From: Dichetophora obliterata
Lineage: Eukaryota; Arthropoda; Insecta; Diptera; Sciomyzidae
DNA: 64,000 bases
Assembly: GCA_963920525.1 (NCBI GenBank)
Contig: OY986438.1
Span: 121,527,420 to 121,591,419, forward strand
Reading direction: 5' to 3'
Shown: one piece after another, positions 34,861 to 44,360 of the stretch
Position numbering within the stretch: position 1 is the first letter of the stretch
Layout: the number at the start of each line of letters is the position of its first letter
Position numbers and translations under genes: made by a program
The notes under the pieces: model-generated
What the model saw: the letters and a program-made list of their open reading frames with translations, nothing else
The model's database searches: none
What the model was told of the DNA's origin: nothing

Positions 34861-35142
34861 GATGTCTACTTAATCTCTCTCAGTGAATCGACGATCTTCT
34901 AAAACCATATCCTGTATTTTTGCTATGATTTCTGGTGTTGATGCACTTTTTGGACGTCCTTGAAGTGGGTTGTCTCCAAGACTTGTACGACCAAGTTTAA
35001 ACTCAGCAACTCAGTTGTATACCTTTGCAAGTGAAGGTGTAGAGTCCTAATACACTTCAAATAATTGTTCATGAATTTTTTTTAGTTGTACACCTTTCAA
35101 AAGTAACAATTCAATCACTGCGAGATACTTGATTTTTTCCAT
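34861..35142 (-). pseudogene. Mariner transposase, N-terminal fragment
   Basis: Minus-strand reading from ATG at 35142: MEKIKYLAVIELLLLKGVQL, then IHEQLFEVY, stop, DSTPSLAKVYN, stop, VAEFKLGRTSLGDNPLQGRP and ASTPEIIAKIQDMVLEDRRF. This is the paired HTH domain and linker (GRP motif) of a mariner transposase. Two in-frame stops (TAG, TGA) and no catalytic part remain. It differs from the 42096-43384 mariner, so it is a separate subfamily. Confidence 0.85.
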
Positions 35143-35915
35143 ATTAAAAAAAAAAAACGGTAACACGTCTACTTTGAACAGCTGTATATATAAGACCGAG
35201 TTGTCAGATCTACACGACACTTGACACTTATTCAGAAGAAAGTAGTACCATTTTTAGAAAAATAAAGTGAAGAACGCACTACCGCCATCTATGTGTGATT
35301 CAGGAAACTTACTGAATAATCGTATGTATATTCATAATAAGCATCATCTCCTAAGTCTATTTAGCTATGTCCATCTGTTTGCTTGCTATCAAATAACAAA
35401 TTCAATAAATATGATTCTTTTTAAAAAATAAAGATTAAATTCGAAAACGAGCCAAATCGTATCAAAATCACGCCAACCCTTCCACACAATACGACTATCA
35501 AATAGGTGAAATCTCACTAAAATTAGTGTTATTACATCAAATATTGCACATTACCTTTAACTCTTCACACCGCTTAATTAAATATTTTCCCTACATCTTG
35601 CGTGCATTGGAATGTTTTAAATAAAAATTTTGTAGGTAAATTAAAACTTATATTTACCAAAAAAAAAAAAAAAAAAAATAAAAAATACATTACGGTAGAA
35701 AATTAAATAAATATAGATGGATGTTTTTTGAGCTCAAAAAGTGTTCGTCAGCAGAGTGTCAACATTTTTTTAGTGAATGACACTATGTCCTATAGAGGGC
35801 GCCACGTTAAATTTGATTTGAAATCACATAGCCACATACCCAGCGGACGAGAAAAACGCTTCCAACGATACCTCATTTGTCAAATTATGATAAGTAGTTT
35901 AGAATGATAAGAAGT

Positions 35916-37254
35916 GGCGGCCGTAGCCTAGTGGTTAGGCCTTTAGCCCCTAAGCTAAAGAACCGCGGTAGCCCGGGTTCAATTCCAGCTCAGACAGAAT
36001 GTTTTTTCAATTGAAAGAATTTTTCTATTCGGTCATCACCACGGTTGCCACTTGCCTATTTTTTGTTGTACCAAATTCTCCATAAAAATGTACCAAATAG
36101 GAAAAAAATTTACCAATTTTTTTTTAATATAATAATTTGATAACATTTGTTATTTGTGTACATACCAAAAATATTAAGTCATGTTATGCGCTATTAACAA
36201 AATAATAAATACATTGAAATAGTTATTTTGCTGGCCAAATGTAATGAGATTCATTGCATTCGATACACAATTTTATAGAGAGCTTCACGTTTTTAAGTGT
36301 TTTATATTATAATTTATTTCTAAGCTTAGTTTTAATCAGGCTAAAATAAAAAAATATTGGTACAGCAGCTGCTGAGCTATATGGAAGGCACATCAGACTC
36401 TTTACATAATTGATAAAATCATTAAAATAAATTTCTCGCAATCCATTCTTCACGACCCAGACTTTTCCAAAAATACCCAAATTTTTTCCAACGGCATTAC
36501 AATATTAAAAACTAATATTTGAACCCTGAAAAAGATTCCTCTGAGTCCAAATAACGTCAGGATCGCATTCTATGAATTATGGAATTATTGAATTATGGAA
36601 ATAAAGAAATTTTATTTTCTGACATAACTTGTGAATTTGTTATTATATTCAAACTATTCAGATCTTTTCTGCCTAAATCGACTTGTCTTTAATTTGTTTA
36701 AGAATATCTTTTGTTATAAGAAAAATTTTCTGATTGGAGATATTTTTCTGCTTCAGAGGCAATTCTCACAAAAAATCCTTAAGTCTCAAAAAATGTGATT
36801 TTAAATATATATGACAAAAAAAGCATGTCGACTTTCAACTTTTAGAACTTAATGCAATGCAAGTTCCACTAATCTGTCTGAACATTTCTCCAGTGCTACC
36901 AAATTTCGCTTTTTGTAACAGGTTGTAAAATTCTAAATCTTTTACAAATTGTACCAACTCGGTAAATAATGTACCAAGGTACCAAGTTAAAATATATGTA
37001 CCAATTTTGGTACAATTGTACTAAAGTGGCAACCGTTGTCATCACTTCTCTGCAGACAATGGCAAATCTCAGAGAGTAAAAACTGCCATGAAAAGCTTCT
37101 TGAGAACATAAGCCGTTCGGAGTCGGCATTAAACTCGTAGGTCCAGATCTCGATTATTTGTGTTCAAACATTTAATAACACACAGAACACAATTGATCAA
37201 TAGAAGCTCGGCCAAGGTCCTTTCTAGGGCTGAAATGGCCAATTTATTTTTTTT
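35916..37254 (+). mobile_element. tRNA-derived SINE, split by a hAT MITE
   Basis: The head has a Pol III A box (TAGCCTAGTGGTTAGG, 35924-35939) and B box (GGTTCAATTCC, 35976-35986) spaced as in a tRNA. The body resumes after the hAT MITE with CTCTGCAGACAATGGCAAAT, GCCGTTCGGAGTCGGCATTA and AGAAGCTCGGCCAAGG, and ends in a T-rich tail near 37254. Without the insertion the SINE is about 330 bp. Approximate repeats TAGTTTAGAATG (35895) and TAGTTCAGATG (37255) may be its duplication. Related pieces lie at 37655 and 51528. Confidence 0.85.
36040..37037. mobile_element. 998-bp non-autonomous hAT element inside the SINE
   Basis: CACGGTTGCCACTT at 36040 and AAGTGGCAACCGTT ending at 37037 are inverted, flanked by GTCATCAC at 36032-36039 and 37038-37045. 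The interior has TGTACCAA words near both ends (about 36066-36092 and 36952-37022) but no transposase. The exact 8-bp duplication and the clean split of the SINE fix the order of events. Confidence 0.9.
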
Positions 37255-37654
37255 TAGTTCAGATGTTAGAGGTTTAGTTAGCTTTTGGTCCTCTAGAGGG
37301 CTCCATATTAAATTTTATGTGACGTCACATAACCTGTAAGCAGCGGGCAATCAAAACACTTCCAACGATACCTCATTTGTTAAATTATTAGAAATAGTTC
37401 AGAAGTTAGGAGTTTAGTTGACTTTCTGTACTATAGAGGGCGATATATTAAATTGTCAAATAATGATTAGTAGTTCAGAAGTTAGGGGTTTATTTGACTT
37501 TTTGGCCTCTAGAGGGCGCCATATTTATTTTTATGTGACGCCACATAACTTTTCTTCAGCGGACGATTAAAACGCTTCTAACGATACCTCATTTGCTTGC
37601 CACTTGAATAATTTTTTTTGTTCATGGTTTAATGTCCTCTAGAGGTTAGCCTAT

Positions 37655-37724
37655 TGATCAATTGATCAATAGAAGCTCGGTCAAAGTCCTTTCAAGGGAT
37701 GAAATGGCCAGTTTATTTTTTTTT
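37655..37724 (+). mobile_element. 5'-truncated SINE copy with 14-bp target duplication
   Basis: Seventy bases matching the last part of the 35916-37254 SINE (ATCAATAGAAGCTCGGTCAA ... TTTATTTTTTTT) are flanked by AGAGGTTAGCCTAT at 37641-37654 and 37725-37738. The long duplication and 5' truncation show insertion by LINE machinery. Confidence 0.87.
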
Positions 37725-37834
37725 AGAGGTTAGCCTATAACCATCAGACGATCAAAACGCTTCCAACGACACCTCATTTGTCAAATTATGATAAGTAGTT
37801 TAGAAGTGAGAGCGGAACAGATGAACATACGTTA

Positions 37835-38519
37835 GGCTGGGTCGATTTGTGTGGAGGTAGAAAAATTGATATTGCCGGGGCGATTTTCGGATCCAGTAGG
37901 AAAAATTATTAAAAAAATAAAAAAGGAGGCGATAGGGGTGCACTTTACCCTATCACATCTTCAATTTTGTGAATTTTTTTCTTTAGGATTTTTTTTCAAA
38001 AATTTTTTGAACATAAACGCGCACAGCTAGAACAAAACTGATGCCAGAAATGAAATCCTCGTACCCGATTCAACCTAAAACCAGTCAAATTTATTGTGAA
38101 AAATTCCTAAGGAAAAAAATTCACAAAATTCAAGGTATAATCTTAACGTTGGTGCGTTTGTAGTTTTGACCATTACGTCTTTTTAATTTTTGTTGTAAAT
38201 CTGTAATGAATCTGCAAAAAAATTAAAATTTAATTCGGATCATCAATATAGAAAATATTAATAAATGACACGAATTCTAAAAAATATTATGCCTTGAATT
38301 TTGTGAATTTTTTCTTTAGGAATTTCTTACGATAAATTTTTGTAAAAAACGCATAAATATAAGACTGGTTTTAGGTTCAATCGGATACGAGGATTTCATT
38401 TCTGGCTCTAGCTGTGCACGTTTATATACGAAATTTTTTTTTAAAAATTCCTAAAAAAAAAAACCAGAAAATTTAAGATTTGATAGGTTTAATAAATAGG
38501 TTTGAAAATCAACCCAGCC
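37835..38519. mobile_element. 685-bp fold-back MITE with GGCTGGGTCGATTT ends
   Basis: GGCTGGGTCGATTT at 37835 and AAATCAACCCAGCC ending at 38519 are inverted, flanked by TA (37833-37834, 38520-38521). Inner arms share words such as AATTTTGTGAATTTTTTTC and CGAGGATTTCATTTCTGGC in inverted form. Close relative of the 22467-23303 and 16357-16899 elements. Confidence 0.83.
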
Positions 38520-38559
38520 TAACATACAAACATAAATACATAAATACATACCCACTGAA

Positions 38560-39060
38560 CCATAAGCGAAGGTTTTGCGTACGGTGAAAGTTTTGCGAAA
38601 CTTTTTGGATAGATTTTTTTTAAAATTTTTTATTTTTTATTTTGTCGCTTAAAAGTGCTTGCTATAGAAGATTAATTTCGTGAAAACTTTTCCCATAATT
38701 AAAAAGTGTACTTTGCAAAATTCATAAAAAACTTATTTTCAGTCGAAAAAGAATCATTTTAGAAGCTAAAAATTTCCCGTAAATGAACCATTTTTGTTCA
38801 TTTCTATGACATTCTATGGTTAATTTTTTAACTCCTTTCCGAAGAAAACAAAAGTTCGTTTCTGAGAGGCATTTTCGTACAGCGATTGATTAAAAAAAGG
38901 TTAATTTTCTAGTGCTAAAAATAACTTTTCTATTGCTATGTTTTTAGCTCATTTCTGAACAAAAAAAGTACATTTATGGCTCTTTTTTAACTCATTTCCG
39001 TACAAAATAAGGTTAATTTTTGAGAGGCATTTTAGTCCGACGAATAATAAAAAAATGTTC
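38560..39060 (+). repeat. Degenerate short repeats around TTCATTTMTGAG
   Basis: Loosely repeated words: CATTTCCGAAG or CATTTCCGTAC, GAGAGGCATTTT (twice), GGTTAATTTTT and TTCATTT, about every 60-70 bases between 38750 and 39060. No coding function seen. Confidence 0.4.
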
Positions 39061-39065
39061 ATTTA

Positions 39066-39463
39066 TGAGTGCCGAAAATGAACGCTTCTACCCGAAAAGG
39101 TTCATAAATGAATTCGAAAACGGTAGTTTTGGTTCACTAAGCATATACGACTCTAATAAAGTTTCAGGCTTGGTCAAAAATAAGATACACTTGTTTTCAG
39201 CGTCATATATTTCAGATGAGTTTATTAATACATATGTTAAAATTATATGGAACGTTAACAGTGAGTTGGTCGCAGCTGGGGCCGAATTACAGCATCCGCG
39301 ATCGAACAAAATTGTCAAAATTTATCGGCACTTGTTGTACGGATTCAGAGTCATTGAACTCGCACGTTTTTTGACTATGCAGAGTCAATTTTCATGGTCA
39401 GAGAATCGTGCATATCAAGGTTTTGAGTCAGTGCATTTTCCTCAAAAACAACCTTGGCTTTGA
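39066..39463 (+). CDS. 132-codon open frame of unknown function
   Basis: From ATG 39066 the frame reads MSAENERFYPKRFINEFENG, then HLFSASYISDEFINTYVKII, and ends at a stop at 39461-39463. Composition is protein-like, and this frame is the longest in an otherwise open-frame-poor 5-kb stretch. No domain, signal peptide or membrane segment recognised. It lies 255 bp upstream of a strong TATA/initiator on the same strand, which would suit the end of a mobile element's coding part followed by an LTR, but I could not define LTR ends. It may equally be chance. Confidence 0.28.
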
Positions 39464-39717
39464 ACGCGAGTAACCTCAACAACATAAAGTAAAAACAAAA
39501 GCAGTTTAAGCTTTAAATCAAACAACTGTATGTCCAAACAGCAGATGGAAATATGATCCCTTTTGTTTTGTTATTTTCATATGCTCGTCAAATATGTATG
39601 CTGACAAACCAACTCATGGCCAAGGTTTTTTTTTGCACACTGCATTACGCACACTGCAATATATTTAAGTTTGTTAATTTTGTTTGATTTTATATTTTTT
39701 CAATATGGTTTTTCGCT

Positions 39718-39755
39718 TATAAAAAGGCGAAAAACTTAATAAAGAAGTCAGTTAG
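39718..39755 (+). promoter_or_regulatory. TATA box plus initiator core promoter
   Basis: TATAAAAAG at 39718-39726 is followed by TCAGTTAG with its A at 39750, that is 32 bases after the TATA start, the canonical arthropod spacing. AATAAA lies between them (39738-39743), a combination often seen in LTRs of insect retrotransposons, where promoter and poly(A) signal overlap. The transcribed region to about 39990 is less AT-rich. Whether it serves a host gene or an old LTR is unresolved. Confidence 0.55.
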
Positions 39756-39999
39756 TAATCCAAACGTTTAAAGTGTATTAACTCTCCACAAACAGTTCAA
39801 GTGCTGTTTGTAAAAAGTGAAACATTCGTAGTCCAAGTTTATGTGCTTAGGCTCAAACCTAAAACCTCCGAAAATCCAAACGCGGATTTAAACACTTGTC
39901 CTTTCGTGTCGTTCGCAATTTTGCTCGATTACGGATGCTGTTCGGCCCCTGAATCACTCAAGACTATTGAAAAGGAAATGTAGCGCTATTTCCGAACCA

Positions 40000-41516
40000 G
40001 GCTTGGTAGAGTTGTTGGTGTTGCTTTCTTTCATAAATTACTTGATCTAAAGCTCATAAAATTATAACCTTGTAAAATCATAAAAAGGTCACAAATTAAT
40101 TGTAATAATACCTCACTATTTTTTTATTTCCTTTACCAGAATCCTTTGATCGAAGCCTGCAATTATTTTCGTTGTTGGAAATTGTAATTGACATAATTTT
40201 TTTGTGAAAACATTGAATTTGAAAAGTTTTTAATTACAATTAGTAATAGAGCTATACAAAAAAAATTTGAAATCGTGTTAAAACAATAAATTTTTGCCAT
40301 TGGTGCTATGAATTTTTTACTACAAAAAAGTTTTTTAAAATATTGTACTTAAAAAAAGCAGATATGTTTGGTTGTTTTTGAGCACTTTTATGTATCAAAT
40401 TAGATTTAAGAATCATGCTTAATGAAGTTGTCTCACAGGCACATTATTGTTGCTTGCTTATTGTATGGCTAATTCAACAAATCATATATTGCGTTGAAAA
40501 TAATTTGAAAACTAATCCTTGAAAATGGAAATTATTTTGATTTATTTTTCAAGACTAAAGAGTCTTGAATTAACTTTAAATCAAGTCATGAGAATCCTTG
40601 AAGTTTGATTTATGAAAAAAACATAAAAAAATTTGCATTACAAATAAGAAAATCTGTAAAAACATTTTGGCAGATTGCCAAAAATAAAATAAAAAACATC
40701 TTATTGAATCAGCTTTCAATTTTCTTATGGTTATAGTTTTGCCACAAGATATTTTTGAATAATTTGAATTGAAGCAGCAAATCAGTAAACGGTAGAGTGT
40801 AAATAGTATATCAAAAGCCAAGTGGTGCTACTTATTTGCAAAAATTAAATAAATTCAATACTTAAGAGTATTAAACCTTGTGAAATAAACAAGTTAAGAG
40901 CGCTCTTAAGCACGATAAGCAATATAAAAATGTCATACTTATATATTTACATTAAGCATTTTTAAATCTTTAGACTCAACAATACAAAAAGGACATTTTA
41001 AATATCATAATATATATTATATGACGATACATACATAGTGTCTAATATTATTGTAGATGAAGTTGTAGAAATCCATTGAAAATTTTCTCTGTTGTTCCAT
41101 TCCATTAAAAAGAAACGAAAAGAAACTGTAATAGTTTCTAATTAATGAAACCATAAAATTCTGTGACCCTTAAAACATGCCTGTGACATGCTGATTTCGA
41201 AAAATGCTCTAAGGTTGCGGCCAGTGTTCACTCTGTTTGCAGCCTAAAGCAGTACAAAAACTCTTGCCAACAAGCTCGATAAAATTTTAAATAATCTTCA
41301 ACAAAGATCATATCTTTGCCTTCAATAGAACGAAATAAACTACCCATAAATATAGTCATCAAATTTCCCAAAGTGAGATTAATGCAGTTAAAAACCCAAA
41401 AGTAAAAGCAAACAACTATAAAATCAGCTAACAACTCGTACGTGCAACGCAGTGATTTTTGCAAACTTTGTTTGAAAACCCAATAAAAGCTGCAAAAATA
41501 TTTAATCCACTCATAA
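40000..41516. other. AT-rich non-coding DNA
   Basis: No element ends or RNA genes recognised. Minus frames 40821-40576 and 41650-41228 show no family motif; the latter partly runs antisense to the candidate exon at 41575. Confidence 0.45.
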
Positions 41517-41574
41517 GCAAAACAATACCATTTAACACCACCTTTGAACGACGATACCACGTTAATTAGTGCAG

Positions 41575-41835
41575 CTGCTCCATTAGCCGAACAGAAGAGC
41601 GGCATCAACATATCGGACAATACCGATAGCCTTTGGCAAGTGTCGAGCATGGCTCCGGCAAGCCATCCGCATCACCAACATCAGCATCATCACCATCCTT
41701 CGCAACAACACCAACAGGGGGCACACGCCATGACGCAACAACAAATAAAAATGGAACTCATGTCAGGCAGCAACCACGAAAGCTTTTCTCGCAGGCCCGA
41801 TACAACGGCATCCGGTGCGTCATTGTACAGTCGAG
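41575..41835 (+). CDS. Candidate His/Gln-rich coding exon of a host transcription-factor-like gene
   Basis: Open between a possible acceptor (TTAATTAGTGCAG, AG at 41573-41574) and a donor (CGAG|GTAAAG, GT at 41836). It encodes APLAEQKSGINISDNTDSLW, QVSSMAPASHPHHQHQHHHH, PSQQHQQGAHAMTQQQIKME and LMSGSNHESFSRRPDTTASG. Homopolymeric His/Gln runs and the IKME motif are typical of fly transcription factors. GC and codon use stand out from the AT-rich flanks. The exon is phase 1 at both ends and a multiple of three (261 bp), so it could be skipped without breaking the frame. It joins in frame to the candidate exon ending at 6236. An acceptor at 41568-41569 or 41516-41517 is an alternative. Gene not identified. 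Confidence 0.68.
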
Positions 41836-42095
41836 GTAAAGGAAATTTAATAAAAAAAAACACTTTTTTCTTTTTATGCTGCGTGAAGCAACTTTTAATA
41901 ATTCATCCAATTAAGTTATTAGCGGAAATGGTAGAACGAAGCTTAGGAAAAAAATGGAGGGTGTATTCGAAAAAGTATGTTAAAAATCTCACGGTATTAG
42001 AGGGCGGAAGGATGGGCGATTAAAGTGGAATATCCTGCATTATTGTGGTTAACTTTTAATGACTTAGCTTAGCGAACAAAAAAAAAACTGTTATA

Positions 42096-43384
42096 TTGGG
42101 GGTTGGAATTAATTTTAAAGGTTTTTTTTCGGTTTTTGAGCATTTATTTAGAAACAACGGTACAATGTATATTATTAAAAGTATTGTCCATCGTTAGCTA
42201 CAACATTTTCCCATCTTTCTGGCAGCATATGGATTTCGCGCCGGAAGAACGATTCGTCTTTTGAGGCAATCCACGAATCGACCCATTTTTTGGTATCCTC
42301 GTAAGAAGTGAAGCGCTGCTCAGCCAAGCCATGCGTCATCGATCTGAATAGGTGGTAGTCGGAAGGGGCTATGTCTGGGCTATAAGGCGGGTGGGGTAGC
42401 ACATCCCAATTCAGTGCCTCCAACGTTTCCTTGACGGTTCCTGCAACATGCGGCCGTGCGTTGTCATGTTGAAAAACCACTTTTGTCGTGTCTTTTGGCA
42501 TATTCCGGCCGTTTAACCTTTAATGCTCGGCTCAATTGCATCAATTGTTGTTGGTAGCGTTCCCCAGTGATGGTTTCGTTAGGTTTTAGCAGCTCATAGT
42601 ACACGACACCCTTCTGATCCCACAAAATACACAGCATAAGCTTGGCGCCATGAATATTCGGCTTGGCCCTCGATGTTGATGCATGGCCGGGTGGTCCCCA
42701 CGATTTTTTTCGCTTAGGATTATCGTAATGGATCCACTTTTAATCGCCAGTGACAATACGATGCAAAAAACTCTTCCTTTTATGCCGTTGAAGCAGTTGT
42801 TCGCACATGCAAAATCGCCGTTCAACGTCTCTCGGCTTCAACTGGTACGGCACCCAATTTCCTTGCTTTTGAATCATTCCCATGGCCTTCAAGCGTTTGC
42901 CGACCGTTGATAAGTCGACTCCCAATGATTCTGACAATTCTTGAAGGGTTTGACACGGGTATTCATCGAGCAAAGCCTCCAATTCCTCATCTTCAAACTT
43001 TTTCGGCTGGCCCGCACGCTCTTTGTCTTCCGTATCAAAATCACCACTTTTAAACCGACGGAACCAGTACTCACAAGTAGAAATCGATGGAGCATAGTCC
43101 CCGTAAGCCTCAGTAAGCGTGCGTTGTGCTTCAACCGCTTTTTTCTTCAAATGGAAGCACAAAAGTAAACCTTCCCGCAAATTGCGTTTTGTTGGAACGA
43201 AAGTTGACATGTTCACAGAGAAAAAAAATATATGTTGTTTACACTTCAGTGGAATGACACATACTGAAAAATGAAGCTTAGACAATGTGCTTTGAAATGA
43301 ATATAGTCACAGGTGTGCCCGATGCGATCTATTGATAGTTACGCCATCTCTTAGAAAACCTTTAAAACTAATTCCAACCCCCAA
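42096..43384 (-). mobile_element. Mariner element (DD34D), complete with both ends
   Basis: TTGGGGGTTGGAATTAATTT at 42096 and its inverse (AACTAATTCCAACCCCCAA, ending at 43384) are flanked by TA (42094-42095, 43385-43386). The 1289-bp length is right for mariner. It holds one transposase gene on the minus strand with only two lesions, so the insertion is recent in evolutionary terms. Confidence 0.96.
42175..43210 (-). pseudogene. Mos1-like mariner transposase, one nonsense codon and one 1-base frameshift
   Basis: Cuts and pastes the element by binding its ends and cleaving DNA. From ATG 43210 the corrected frame would be 344 residues, the usual mariner size (Mos1 has 345). The N-terminal HTH region runs to about residue 110, then WVPYQL. 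The first catalytic Asp is at residue 156 in IVTGD. The next codon, normally Glu, is TAA (42740-42742). The second Asp is in QHDNARPH and the third in SPDIAPSDYHLF, with 34 residues between them, hence DD34D. The frameshift is one extra base in an A4 run (T's at 42481-42484). All three catalytic Asp are kept. Either lesion alone would inactivate it. Close to the mauritiana/Mos1 subfamily by motif. Confidence 0.95.
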
Positions 43385-44360
43385 TATTTTCGATTTTGTT
43401 TCTTTTTGGATATTTTACGCATTTAAAAGACCGTTACACTTAGTGTTAAAAATGTTAAACCGAGGCCCACAACCGAATTTTGCTCTTTTGTAAAATCGTC
43501 TTACATTAAAGTTGGTATTTTCGAAGACGATTACGAGGCTAAAAAATGTTTTGAAAATTATGTTAAATACGTAGTGATTCTTATTAAAAATTTATTTTTC
43601 TTGGGTTGTAGAATTTAAGTTATTTAATAATTTTTATTAAAAAAAAATTAATTTAAAAATAAAAAATTCTTTTTGTAATACTTCGACATTTTTAATTTTT
43701 GTTTAATTTTTTCAAAATTGCAATCTCTTTACAAAAATGTTAGCAAAGTTTTAGAAATTGATCTGTCGCAGTTTAAACGTTATTGTTTATATTGTTTTCC
43801 ATGCGCACTGGCGTAAGGGAAAGAAAAGTAGAAAAGTATGGTTATATATGGATATGCATATACATATATTAGACCACCCATATGTGCAAAAGTGTAAATT
43901 TCTTCGCTCCCCGCGCATTTTCGTAGAGAACTAGACTAAAAACTAAGAAGTGCAAAAAAAAAAAACCGGGTGCGTCCAGTAGTAAAATGCCAGTCGCATT
44001 TGACTTAAAGCCTCAAAAACACACTTTTAAAAAGTTCAACATTTTTTTGATCTGTAACTCTTTTAAAATATGTTTAAAGTAGTTGGTGATTGGGACCTTA
44101 AATTTAAGAATAACATAGCCAATAACAACAGATTATAAACTTTTGACCTACTTGTATTATTTGTGGTAAAATCAACTTTTAAAGACAAGATTTTTGAAAT
44201 TTTTTGAGCACCTTTTTTGCAAAAACGGTTGCCATTATGGTTTTCGTATGGATTAAATGATGTGTTTTATTTCATAATAGAGATAAATTAAGTAAAGTTT
44301 AAATGACATTTTTTTTATAAAAAATATTTATTTTTAACGCTGATAACGCGGTTCAAAGTA

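Larger units (their letters stand above)
35780..37830 (+). repeat. Tandem-like modules with TAGAGGGCGCC and CTTCCAACGATACCTCATTT
   Basis: The block CTTCCAACGATACCTCATTT occurs near 35855, 37355, 37570 (one change) and 37755 (one change). The block TAGAGGGCGCCA or close variants lies some 80-100 bases upstream of most copies, and GATAAGTAGTTTAGAAG downstream. SINE and hAT insertions have pushed the first copy away from the rest. Probably parts of one repeated element or satellite of about 200 bp. Confidence 0.7.

Noticed and set aside
35916..36000. A genuine tRNA gene
   Set aside because: The cloverleaf is imperfect, a related decayed copy occurs at 51528, and the sequence continues into a SINE body.
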